Assembly (NCBI GenBank): GCA_964565925.1
Contig: CAZMGV010000002.1
Span: forward strand, 186,001 to 250,000
Reading direction: 5' to 3'
DNA: 64,000 nucleotides
Source of the DNA: CAZMGV01 sp964565925
GTDB taxonomy: Bacteria; JAGRBM01; JAHCIT01
Part shown: positions 7,787 to 16,056 of the stretch, piece by piece
Numbering within the stretch: position 1 is the stretch's first letter
How the letters are laid out: every line of letters starts with the position of its first letter
Program-made: the position numbers and the translations under genes
Notes under the pieces: generated by a model
What the model was told of the DNA's origin: nothing
The model's input: the letters and a program-made list of their open reading frames with translations, nothing else
Databases searched by the model: none

Positions 7787-8509
7787 ATGAACGAAGTCAT
7801 TACCGAGGAACATTCGATTGCCGTCTACGGCCGCATGATAAAAGGGACGCTCTACCGCCCGGTCCTTGCCGCCTCTCCCGCCCGGCCCGGCCGGCCGAAA
7901 CCGGTGCCCGGAATCCTGTATCTCCACGAAATCTTCGGCGTGATCGACGGCTATGTGGCTGACGCCCGGGAACTGGCCTCGCTGGGGTTCGCGGTACTCC
8001 TACCGGACCTGTATTCGGGAATCGGCGCGATGAAGTTCTGCATCCGCGAGTTCTTCACCGAGGCGGGTCTTAAAAACACCTCGGATAATCCCGCGCTTAA
8101 AGAGATTTTCCACGTGCTCGACTACCTGGAGACCATCGACGGCGTGGACCGCACGCGCATCGGCGCGATGGGGGCGTGCCTCACCGGCGGATTCATACTG
8201 CATCTGGCCAGACGGCCGGAGCTGAAGGCACCGGTCGTCTACCACCACAGCCTGGGACTCACGGGCGCCGGTATTCCACCGCAGGACGCCCTTAACGTCC
8301 AGAACCGGATCCAGGGCCACTACGTGCCGAACGACCTCTTCTGCTCCCGGGCCAAACAGGAAAAACTGCAGGAGCTGCTCGGCACCCGCCTCGAACACCA
8401 CCTCTATCCGGAAGGCCACCACGGCCTGCGGAGCCGCGACCGGGATACCGAAAGCGGGAAACTGGCGTGGGAGCGCACCAAGGCGTTCTTTACGGAGCAG
8501 TTACGTTAA
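7787..8509 (+). CDS. Dienelactone hydrolase-family alpha/beta hydrolase
   Basis: 240 aa, family-typical length. The catalytic set of dienelactone hydrolases is visible: E in YLHEIFG, nucleophile Cys in GACLTGG, D in VPNDLF and H in EGHHGLRS. Cys rather than Ser as nucleophile is characteristic of this family, which opens lactones or cleaves activated esters in the cytosol; the natural substrate is unknown. There is no signal peptide. It is followed by the stress-protein gene on the same strand. Confidence 0.88.
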   Translation: MNEVITEEHSIAVYGRMIKGTLYRPVLAASPARPGRPKPVPGILYLHEIFGVIDGYVADARELASLGFAVLLPDLYSGIGAMKFCIREFFTEAGLKNTSDNPALKEIFHVLDYLETIDGVDRTRIGAMGACLTGGFILHLARRPELKAPVVYHHSLGLTGAGIPPQDALNVQNRIQGHYVPNDLFCSRAKQEKLQELLGTRLEHHLYPEGHHGLRSRDRDTESGKLAWERTKAFFTEQLR

Positions 8510-8563
8510 AGGCGCTGATTCACGTCATGGACACCCATGGCCCGTTTGTGCGACCATAGCCCC

Positions 8564-9445
8564 ATGAAACGCATCCTCATCCCGTACGACTTTTCCCAGT
8601 ATTCCCGGCGGGCGCTAGCGCTCGCCATGCAGGGCTATCCGTTCGGCACGGACGTGGAGATCGAGCTGCTCCATGTGGTCGACGAAGCGCTCTACGAGAA
8701 CATCCTCTCAAGGTCGCACATTCCCGATGAGGGAGCCGTCCACAGCTACGTCCACGACGACATCGAGAAAGTGAAGGCGGACCTGTTCGACCCAGAGGCC
8801 GTGAAAGTGGTCCCGATCGTGAAGATCGTCCGGGGCCGGCCGGCCGAGCGGATCCTCGAATCGCAGAACACGTTCAAGGCGAGCGTCGTCATGATCGGCG
8901 GCCAGGGCCACGGCGGCGTGAAGGAGATGTTCCTGGGGCGCACGGCCCAGCAGATCGCCCGCGAGGCGCCCTGCTCCGTCTATGTGGTGAAATCCACCGA
9001 CCGCGCGCGGCCGCCCAGGCGCATCCTGTGCGCCGTCGACAAGAGCGACCATTCGAAGAAGGCGCTGGAGGAGGCGAACCGCCTCTGCGTGCTCACCGGA
9101 TCCAAGCTCTCGGTGGTCATGGTGATCGAGAACCCCTACCTGCCCTACCTCCAGAAGCTCGCCATCGAAATCCACGACGACGAGGCCCTGAAAGACCTGC
9201 TCTCGGGCGAGCGGACGAAACTGCTGGCCTTCGAAGCGGGCACTCTCGGGTCCAACCGCGCCGACTCGCACCACGCGGTGTTCGGCCCGGTGGTCGAGAC
9301 CATCACCAGCCACGCGGAGATCCTCCACGCCGGAACCATCGTGCTGGGCCCCAAGGGGCGCGGCGCCATGGGCCGCGCGCTGCTCGGTTCCGTCACCGAG
9401 CGGATCATGGTCCGCTCCAAGGTGGACGTGCTGGTGGTAAAGTAG
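8564..9445 (+). CDS. Tandem universal stress protein (two UspA domains)
   Basis: Two complete Usp domains in one chain (about residues 1-145 and 150-293). Each starts with a beta strand and acidic residue (ILIPYDFS; ILCAVDKS) and ends with the ATP-binding G-2x-G-9x-G(S/T) signature (GHGGVKEMFLGRTA; GRGAMGRALLGSV). Start ATG 8564 is preferred because the domain starts directly there; ATG 8537 would add nine residues without family support. Universal stress proteins bind ATP/AMP and respond to starvation or stress; the specific role here is unknown. Confidence 0.9.
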   Translation: MKRILIPYDFSQYSRRALALAMQGYPFGTDVEIELLHVVDEALYENILSRSHIPDEGAVHSYVHDDIEKVKADLFDPEAVKVVPIVKIVRGRPAERILESQNTFKASVVMIGGQGHGGVKEMFLGRTAQQIAREAPCSVYVVKSTDRARPPRRILCAVDKSDHSKKALEEANRLCVLTGSKLSVVMVIENPYLPYLQKLAIEIHDDEALKDLLSGERTKLLAFEAGTLGSNRADSHHAVFGPVVETITSHAEILHAGTIVLGPKGRGAMGRALLGSVTERIMVRSKVDVLVVK

Positions 9446-9452
9446 GTTCCAA

Positions 9453-9887
9453 GTGCCGAACCCCGATACGACTGCCGCCACCGGGCAGCAACGCCCTTCC
9501 AGGCCCGCAATAGTTGCCGGACTTCTGTCCGGTTACGCGATCTGGCTTTTGTCCAAGCCGGTCACCGGACGGAGCGAGCCATGGGACGCGGGCGGGGCGG
9601 CGGCCGCTTACTATCCGGCGGCGCTTTTTGCGGCCGGGTTTCTGGGCCTGCTGTTCACACGGAAACGCCGGCCGCTCCTGTGGAGCATTTACTTCGGACA
9701 GGTGGCCTTCCTGTTTACCGGTCCGGAGGGTCCGGGTGGCCTGTTCCCGCTCGGCCTGATCGTGCTGGTTTTCTACATGCTGCCGGCGCTGCTGGGCGCC
9801 TGGATCGCAGGGTTTATCGTCAAGAACGAAGATGCCGGGGGTCCGTCAACAACGCGAACCACGAGCGGAAACTATCTGGACGACTGA
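9453..9887 (+). CDS. Small integral membrane protein (144 aa)
   Basis: GTG start only 7 bp after the Usp stop, so probably co-transcribed. About four hydrophobic segments: AIVAGLLSGYAIWLL, YYPAALFAAGFLGLLF, LWSIYFGQVAFLF and LFPLGLIVLVFYMLPALLGAWIAGFIV. Polar Thr/Ser-rich C-terminus. I do not recognise the family; inner-membrane location follows from hydrophobicity. Confidence 0.7.
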   Translation: MPNPDTTAATGQQRPSRPAIVAGLLSGYAIWLLSKPVTGRSEPWDAGGAAAAYYPAALFAAGFLGLLFTRKRRPLLWSIYFGQVAFLFTGPEGPGGLFPLGLIVLVFYMLPALLGAWIAGFIVKNEDAGGPSTTRTTSGNYLDD

Positions 9888-9930
9888 GACGCCGAACTGG
9901 CTGCCCTAGCCTCTGATAGCCTAAACGAAA

Positions 9931-9955
9931 CCGGCCGCCCGTGAGGGGCGGCCGG
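9931..9955 (-). terminator. Terminator of the FG-GAP gene
   Basis: CCGGCCGCCC (9931-9940) pairs with GGGCGGCCGG (9946-9955) around a 5-nt loop. On the minus strand the stem is followed by TTTCGTTT, a T-rich tail, fitting termination of the gene ending at 9981; it may also help the convergent plus-strand unit. Confidence 0.7.
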
Positions 9956-9980
9956 GTTGAGAAAAGCTTGCTTGGCTTCG

Positions 9981-12900
9981 CTACGGATTAAATTTCCATA
10001 TCAATACGTTCTGATTACTTTGAGACGTCAGGAATTCAGTCCCATTTCCGATGACTCCATTGAAGGCACCGACAGCAACTACATTCCCATCCGGTAGGGC
10101 TGCCATATCGGAGATGGTCCCATTCCCACCGTAAGTATACGACGAGAGCAAATGGATATTGCCCACTACTCCCGGGTTAGGCTCGCTAAATATTATATTG
10201 GTCGCATCTGTAATTGGTTTACCGTCCACCAATGTCCCGTCAATGTTAGTTACTCCGTCAAGATTTCCGAAATATACAGCTTGTCCATTTGGAACAACTG
10301 TAGAGGCCAAGATATCGACCGTTCCCATCTGTGAAAAATAATTGTGATAATTGATAAGATTTCCAGAGGAATCGAACTGATTGACACTGCTATACCCTCC
10401 ATTATTGGGTGGTACTCGTGAGGTCGATCCATCATAATAAGTATAGGCGCTTTGACCAAAACAAGATGCCAATATCTCATCATCGTTCTCAACTATAACA
10501 GAATCGCATATCTCGTACCCGGGTCCATTCATTGTATGTAGCCATGCTTCATGTCCTGTCGAATCTAATGACATAATGAACCCATCTTGCTGCCCCCAGG
10601 ATGTCGTCAGGATAGTTCCACCAAAACTCGTCAGGTCATTAAAGTAATACCCAGAAACCACTATATTTCCACTTGAGGTCATTTTCATATCTAGGACATA
10701 GGCATTTCCGTACACCGATATCCACTGAATACCTCCATTTGCATTATATTTCGCAAGAAACTCGCAATACTGGCAAGGAGAACTGATGCTTATATTGTCA
10801 AGACTGATAACTGAGCCAATGGACCCCACATTATAGAACCCACTAACTATAACAGAATTATCGGGGGTTGTGGCCAATCGGTTCGCATATGAACTCGCCG
10901 CGCCGACCATTTGCCGACCCCACGTTGGATTTCCTAATTGATCAAGCTGAACCACATAGAACGATCCAGTCACAACGTCCAGATTTACGCTTCCAAAGGA
11001 CGAAACCCCATAGGTTACTCCGGAAACATAGGTTACCCCGGACTGTGCTGTAGCAACGTCATACGCTACGCCAACACCGCTTCCAGTTGAACTAGATTGG
11101 ATAGCCCATATTGGATTTCCACTGCTATCTAATTTTGCAACCCATGCATCATTTGTCGAAGTTGATAATTGGATAGGCCCAATACTGGTATTACCCTGAA
11201 ATACTCCGGCGGCCACAACGGAATTATCTGGGAATGCGGAAACGGCATTGGCAGCAGCTATACCGGTTCCTCCTAAGCCAATAAAATACGGACCGATCGC
11301 GTTCACCGTCACCAGCGTATCCGCATCGTCAAACGATCCGTTCGCTCCGTCACAATGGAGATGATAGGTCGTCGTCTGTGTCGGATAGACCCGCCAGGTG
11401 CCATTCGCCAGATCAGGCGCAGGCACTGTGTAGACAGTCGCATCGCGATCGTTAGTAATCTCGCAGCTGTCGGCATTGATCGTTGTCCAGGTCAGGTCTG
11501 ACCACTCGCCGGCATCGATCGCAGGGGGATCGGCGTGAAAATCGGTGATGATGACGTCAAACGCGCAGTTCACACCGCTGTTCAGATAAACCACTACGTT
11601 GCCCGGATACGTCTGATATAGTCCGGCGATATCCTTGCACCCGTCGTTGTTGAAATCGGCGGTGCGCAGATCATAAGTGTATCCTGGTGGTGTCAGGCTG
11701 GTATCGAACGTATACAGACCATTGGGTTGTCCGGGCTGTGATACCGACTGGTTCCCCGAATAGAGTCTGAGTTGATACCCGGGAGAGCCCGCAGCGAATA
11801 ACTGCCAGACAACATCCGTAATGTTGTCATTTCCTGAAATGGTATCCGCAACCGCGGGGCTAAACGGAGTATAGTATCCGGCAGTAAACGGAAGATACGG
11901 ATTCGGGAAGGAGAATGTTCCGTTACCATTTCCCTTGAAAAGCCCGCCGTTCGTCAGCACATCAGCGTTGCTGTCTTCGGTAAATTTCCCGGCTCCGGCG
12001 ATCGAACCCATTCCCCGGTCGCAGACCACCTGCCCTTGCGGGGTCACCGAATAGGGCTCGTACCAGAAGGAATATCTGAATACGGTGCCCTGAGTTACAA
12101 AGACCTCCAGTGATTTACATGTGGACCCCGAGACCCGTTCAGTGGCGATGTCCGTCACACCGTCGCCGTTAAAGTCAGCAAATCCAAACTCCAGGTGAAA
12201 GCCGTAAGCGGTAACGTACTGGCGATATCCAACCCCTGGAACATAGACGAGACTAGGCCAACCAACGACCCGGAACGGAGTAAACTGGAATGTCCCCCCC
12301 AAATAATTGGCGATAGTCGCCAAAGGTTCGACCGTACAATTCATCAGGTAGAAGCAGGTGGTCGGATAGAGCCCGGATATCATCAGGGATGTCGAGTTCG
12401 ATGTCGCCGTCGGCCGGAACGCCCACATTTTGACGGCCACGTTTGGCAAGTTAGCGGTTGTACTTGCCGTAACCGTCCCGTCGCCGTTGCCTTTGAATAG
12501 TTTTATATAGCAGCTTCTGATGTACCAGTTGCAGTAACTGACGACGGCATCCCGCTTCCCGTCGGTGTCGAAATCCGCCACCCGGATACCGACCGGGTAA
12601 ACGCCGTTAATGTGCGAAAACGTGTATTCCGTACTGCCGAAGGTCACGTCGCCTTTTCCGTCGTTGTTTGCATCCTGCCCGAGACGAACAATGATTTTTG
12701 CCGGTGCGGGTGACGGATCATTCGGAGAACCGCTGCTCCGGAAAAGCACCATGTCCTCAATTCCGTCGCCATTCAGATCTCCGACGTCAAACTGGGAGGC
12801 CATGTTGCTATACAACGTGGGGACGACAACCGGCTGGAACGTGGTAAACGATGAAATAGTCGCAGTAACCGTGGAACTGTCGCTGTCCGCTTCATAATCG

Positions 12901-13616
12901 GCGACTTCAAACGGGGTATTGCCAAGTTCTTCCTGTCCGAACAGCCGAACTTCTTCTCCGTCCGGATCATATGCCGAAACGACTTCCGGGATGTACGACA
13001 GTGTGATGATCGCCGGGATCGCGAAAACGGTGCCAGATGGTTCGAATTCGATCGCCTGACCAGCCGGAAGCATCTGATGGCCGAATTCGTCGTTCGCAAC
13101 GATACTTTCCATGCGGCTGTATATTTCGATCGTCGTATTCTGCGAAAGCGAGCCAGCCGGAACACAGATTTTCGCGCTGGCGGGGGCGGACAGATCCAGT
13201 TTGGGAGTCTCAATACATCCCCCCGTCGCCGCATTGATCGTCTGGCTCGCCTCGGGAGCCAGTGTCACATAACCCCGGATCGATCCGCCCTGGCGTCCGG
13301 CGAGTGCCGCGCTGATGCGGTTCATGGCGAGGAGCGGCACGGTGCGGACAATCGTCGCACCCGGCGTGAGATCGCGCGGGGCAGCGACGACGGCGTTATT
13401 GAAGGTCACAAACCCTTCGACTCTCCCGGTCACCTTGAGGGTGAGCCGCCCCGTCCGGCCGTCAGGAGCCGCGAAGGTGTCGGTCCCCGCGAACACCGGG
13501 ATACGCCCCAGCGTCACCGTATGGTCGTAGTAATGCGTGGGCTCGGCCCGCGCCCCCGTCGCAAACACCAGTGCCACAAATGAAAGGGCCAGAGCCCGGC
13601 GGATCAAGCGTCCCAT
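9981..13616 (-). CDS. Secreted FG-GAP/VCBS-repeat beta-propeller protein (about 1210 aa)
   Basis: Start ATG 13616 is set by a perfect AGGAGG four bases upstream and by the signal peptide that follows (LALSFVALVFATGARA). FG-GAP/VCBS repeats with Ca-binding DxNxDGxxD motifs lie in the first two-thirds (GDLNGDGIED, ADFDTDGKRD, ADFNGDGVTD, ADFNNDGCKD). An Ig-like module follows (LTWTTINADSC), clearly related to the one in the PKD/RCC1 lipoprotein. The last 450 residues resemble SBBP-type beta-propeller repeats (GNPIWA, GNPTWGRQ, DGFIMSLDSTG). A surface or secreted binding protein is inferred. The C-terminal coding part (about 9981-11260) is visibly AT-richer than its surroundings. Confidence 0.85.
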   Translation of the reverse strand: MGRLIRRALALSFVALVFATGARAEPTHYYDHTVTLGRIPVFAGTDTFAAPDGRTGRLTLKVTGRVEGFVTFNNAVVAAPRDLTPGATIVRTVPLLAMNRISAALAGRQGGSIRGYVTLAPEASQTINAATGGCIETPKLDLSAPASAKICVPAGSLSQNTTIEIYSRMESIVANDEFGHQMLPAGQAIEFEPSGTVFAIPAIITLSYIPEVVSAYDPDGEEVRLFGQEELGNTPFEVADYEADSDSSTVTATISSFTTFQPVVVPTLYSNMASQFDVGDLNGDGIEDMVLFRSSGSPNDPSPAPAKIIVRLGQDANNDGKGDVTFGSTEYTFSHINGVYPVGIRVADFDTDGKRDAVVSYCNWYIRSCYIKLFKGNGDGTVTASTTANLPNVAVKMWAFRPTATSNSTSLMISGLYPTTCFYLMNCTVEPLATIANYLGGTFQFTPFRVVGWPSLVYVPGVGYRQYVTAYGFHLEFGFADFNGDGVTDIATERVSGSTCKSLEVFVTQGTVFRYSFWYEPYSVTPQGQVVCDRGMGSIAGAGKFTEDSNADVLTNGGLFKGNGNGTFSFPNPYLPFTAGYYTPFSPAVADTISGNDNITDVVWQLFAAGSPGYQLRLYSGNQSVSQPGQPNGLYTFDTSLTPPGYTYDLRTADFNNDGCKDIAGLYQTYPGNVVVYLNSGVNCAFDVIITDFHADPPAIDAGEWSDLTWTTINADSCEITNDRDATVYTVPAPDLANGTWRVYPTQTTTYHLHCDGANGSFDDADTLVTVNAIGPYFIGLGGTGIAAANAVSAFPDNSVVAAGVFQGNTSIGPIQLSTSTNDAWVAKLDSSGNPIWAIQSSSTGSGVGVAYDVATAQSGVTYVSGVTYGVSSFGSVNLDVVTGSFYVVQLDQLGNPTWGRQMVGAASSYANRLATTPDNSVIVSGFYNVGSIGSVISLDNISISSPCQYCEFLAKYNANGGIQWISVYGNAYVLDMKMTSSGNIVVSGYYFNDLTSFGGTILTTSWGQQDGFIMSLDSTGHEAWLHTMNGPGYEICDSVIVENDDEILASCFGQSAYTYYDGSTSRVPPNNGGYSSVNQFDSSGNLINYHNYFSQMGTVDILASTVVPNGQAVYFGNLDGVTNIDGTLVDGKPITDATNIIFSEPNPGVVGNIHLLSSYTYGGNGTISDMAALPDGNVVAVGAFNGVIGNGTEFLTSQSNQNVLIWKFNP

Positions 13617-13924
13617 GTATCCTCCTGAGGATGTCGTCGGAATTGACGTCGAGGTCATAAAATCGGATTGCTGAAGAACTTATAGAAACCCGTGAAAACG
13701 GGCAAGTGAAATCTTTCCAGTATTTGGATTTACTGTATTCCGGACTGTATTCAGAATGCGTACGTTCCGATTTGAAACGGGTCCCATTACTCCTGCAACA
13801 ACCAAGAAAAACGGAGAACTACGGGCGTAATTATCGGCTTTCACACCCGGCGGCTCCCTCCGGAATTCGCTTTGCCGGTAATCTTAAATACGATAAATAA
13901 ATTCTCTAGGGGAATCAGATCAGA
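13617..13924. promoter_or_regulatory. Divergent intergenic region with direct repeat
   Basis: Between the divergent FG-GAP and histidine kinase genes. A 9-bp direct repeat ACTGTATTC occurs at 13732-13740 and 13744-13752 (12-bp period), the spacing of a tandem regulator site. CCCGT-tttc-ACGGG (about 13690-13703) is a small hairpin in the FG-GAP leader. No strong -35/-10 pair stands out. Confidence 0.4.
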
Positions 13925-15292
13925 GTGAATGCGGAGGACCTCATTCAACGAGAGGATCCGGGTGCAAGCTCCTGGACCCCTTCCAGGAAGCTGCGCGTGC
14001 TGATGCTCGTCGGGGCGGGCGCGCACGCAGTGACCATTCTCGTCGGCGAGTTCTGGTTCGGTCTCGAGCAGAACCGGGTGTTCGTGGACGACGAACTGGC
14101 GTTCCCCTGGATTCGCGCCGGCTGGTGGCATCTGGTCTGGTACGGGGTCCTCGTCGCCGCCAACGAAGGTGCCGGACGTTACTATCCGAAGCTGATGCCG
14201 GCGCTGATCATCCTGTTCTTCACAGGCGTCGGGTTCGCCCATGCCCACTTCATGATCCTGGCGGGGTTCCTCTCCAACCTGCTCGTGTTGCTGTTCCTGC
14301 TCGACGTCGTGATCGCCTATCTCCTGTTCGGATTCGGCTACGCGACCTTCGCCACCCTGTACGGCGCGGTGATGCTCATCCTGATTTCCGTCCTCTCGGT
14401 GGCCGGGGTGCTCCCATACGCGCCCGTGCTGGCGGACAAGAACGCCCGCTACTACCTGACGCCGCCGGTGACGATCTTTCATGTCGCCCTCTTCCTCGCC
14501 TTCATCGCCGGGGTGTGGTGGCTGGTCCGGCTGGTGGACAGGCGGAGCCGGGAACTCAGCGCCGCCTATCTCAATCTCCGCGAGGCGCGGGCGGGACTGA
14601 TCCGGGCCGAAGCGCTCGCCTCGATCGGTTCGCTCGTGACCGGCGCGGCCCATGAACTCCGGAATCCGCTCGGGGCGACCGGCTCGCTCCTGTCCAACCT
14701 GTCGGTGGACATCACCGATTCGCCGACGCTGGCCGAGGCCGAAAAGAAGGATCTGCTCGGGCTGATCGACATGGTCATCAAGGGCGAGAAGCGCCTGGCC
14801 GCGATCGTGGAACGCCTCTATGGCCTGAGCGACGACCTGGCCGAAACAGGCGAATCGGCGTCCCTGGAATCCGTAATCCAGATCATCCGCGACCGGCATC
14901 CGGAGATCGTGTTCCAGGTCGCCGCCGAGGCATCTTCGGTCTGGGTGAATCAGCTCCAGGCGCTCACGATCTTCTCGAATATCCTCGACAACGCCCTGCA
15001 GTCGGGTTCGGCGGTACCGGTTGAGCTCTCTGCCGGTATTGAAGGACCAAATTGCGTCGTCCGGATTTCCGACCGCGGACGCGGCATTCCCGCCGACATA
15101 CAGCGCGACCTGTTCAGGCCGTTCCGGACGGGCGAACGCGCGGGCGAGGGACACGGAGTCGGCCTGGGGCTTTATATCGTCCACGAACTGTGCCGCCGCC
15201 TGAACTGGACCATTCTGGTCGATAGCGCTGCGGGACGGGGGACCACCGTGTCGGTCCAGTTCCCGGGCGAACGCAGGAGCCGGCAACCCTGA
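13925..15292 (+). CDS. Membrane sensor histidine kinase
   Basis: GTG start. About six transmembrane helices span residues 20-200 (for example LMPALIILFFTGVGFAHAHF, LVLLFLLDVVIAYLLFGFGY, LYGAVMLILISVLSVAGVL), then a dimerisation helix with the H-box AAHELRNPLG and an ATPase domain with N-box NILDNALQ, G1 DRGRGIP, F-box FRPFRTG and G2 GVGLGLYI. All core residues for autophosphorylation are present. The sensor is purely membrane-embedded, without a periplasmic domain. No response regulator is adjacent; the nearest (39013) is 24 kb away, so it is an orphan here. Confidence 0.9.
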   Translation: MNAEDLIQREDPGASSWTPSRKLRVLMLVGAGAHAVTILVGEFWFGLEQNRVFVDDELAFPWIRAGWWHLVWYGVLVAANEGAGRYYPKLMPALIILFFTGVGFAHAHFMILAGFLSNLLVLLFLLDVVIAYLLFGFGYATFATLYGAVMLILISVLSVAGVLPYAPVLADKNARYYLTPPVTIFHVALFLAFIAGVWWLVRLVDRRSRELSAAYLNLREARAGLIRAEALASIGSLVTGAAHELRNPLGATGSLLSNLSVDITDSPTLAEAEKKDLLGLIDMVIKGEKRLAAIVERLYGLSDDLAETGESASLESVIQIIRDRHPEIVFQVAAEASSVWVNQLQALTIFSNILDNALQSGSAVPVELSAGIEGPNCVVRISDRGRGIPADIQRDLFRPFRTGERAGEGHGVGLGLYIVHELCRRLNWTILVDSAAGRGTTVSVQFPGERRSRQP

Positions 15293-15313
15293 CCTCCGGA
15301 TCCGCCCTCCCCC

Positions 15314-15787
15314 TCACAGCTCCGGAATATCCGGGTGGACAGTGAAGTCGAGGTGGAGGGTGAAGTCCGGGTCCCAGGAGCCGTTGCCCAGCGTGCAGTT
15401 CTGTTCCTCCGTCTGGAAGTCATCATCGGAATGGTAGTCTGGCAGATACTGCAGGATGCGGAATCCGTCGTGCGTGTCATGGCGGCCATAGAAGGCGGTA
15501 TCGGTCCAGCAGGCGTGCTGGGCATCGTCGTAGCCGTCGCATTTGACCGCCGGTGTGAACGTGCCCCCCAGCAGACTGCAGACCACCTCGGCGTCGGCGA
15601 CGGTGGAGCGGATCTCCGCCTCGTCATCCTTGGGCATTTCGTGCGAGGTGAGGTTCACACAGACCTCGTCCGGCTGGATCACGCAGTTGCCGAGCATGGT
15701 TCCGTATACTTGTGAATCGCTGCAGCCCGCGACGAAGAGTGCGAACAGGATCGAAATCGCGATATATATCGAAAACAGGTTCTTCAA
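15314..15787 (-). CDS. Small Cys-rich lipoprotein, unknown function
   Basis: 157 aa. TTG start supported by AAGGAG 8 bp upstream. Signal peptide with lipobox VAGC, then a mature domain with six further Cys (NCVIQPDEVC, VVCSLLGG, VKCDGYD, HACWTD, NCTLG), consistent with disulfides after export. No family recognised. It converges on the histidine kinase gene. Confidence 0.7.
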   Translation of the reverse strand: MKNLFSIYIAISILFALFVAGCSDSQVYGTMLGNCVIQPDEVCVNLTSHEMPKDDEAEIRSTVADAEVVCSLLGGTFTPAVKCDGYDDAQHACWTDTAFYGRHDTHDGFRILQYLPDYHSDDDFQTEEQNCTLGNGSWDPDFTLHLDFTVHPDIPEL

Positions 15788-15981
15788 ATCAGGACTCCTT
15801 GAATGGGCCGCTTCCGTTACTGGAAAGGCGGCCGGGTTGATGGAGTCCAGCGTAGGGATGGGACGGCGGTATTGTCGTGGTCTGGATCACAGACGGGCCG
15901 GTTTCGGAATAAGCGCTGCAATACCAGCCGGTTAGGCGCCCAAAAAATCCTGCGGAGCAGATGCATCATGCCAAAAACAGA

Positions 15982-16010
15982 CCGGGCGCCCCCTTTACGG
16001 GGACGCCCGG
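15982..16010 (-). terminator. Terminator of the cytochrome oxidase operon
   Basis: Stem CCGGGCG-CCCC / GGGG-A-CGCCCGG with a short loop; on the minus strand it is followed by TCTGTTTTTGG. It sits 46 bp after the ctaD stop. The interval 15788-15981 holds no recognisable gene. Confidence 0.8.
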
Positions 16011-16056
16011 CCGGCTGAATCAGTTACCGGTAAGGATCAGGCCCTGACGCCTGTGC

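Noticed and set aside
13841..15286. 481-codon open frame on the minus strand
   Set aside because: Antisense shadow of the histidine kinase; its sequence is His/Asp/Gln/Arg-rich noise typical of GC-rich antisense frames.
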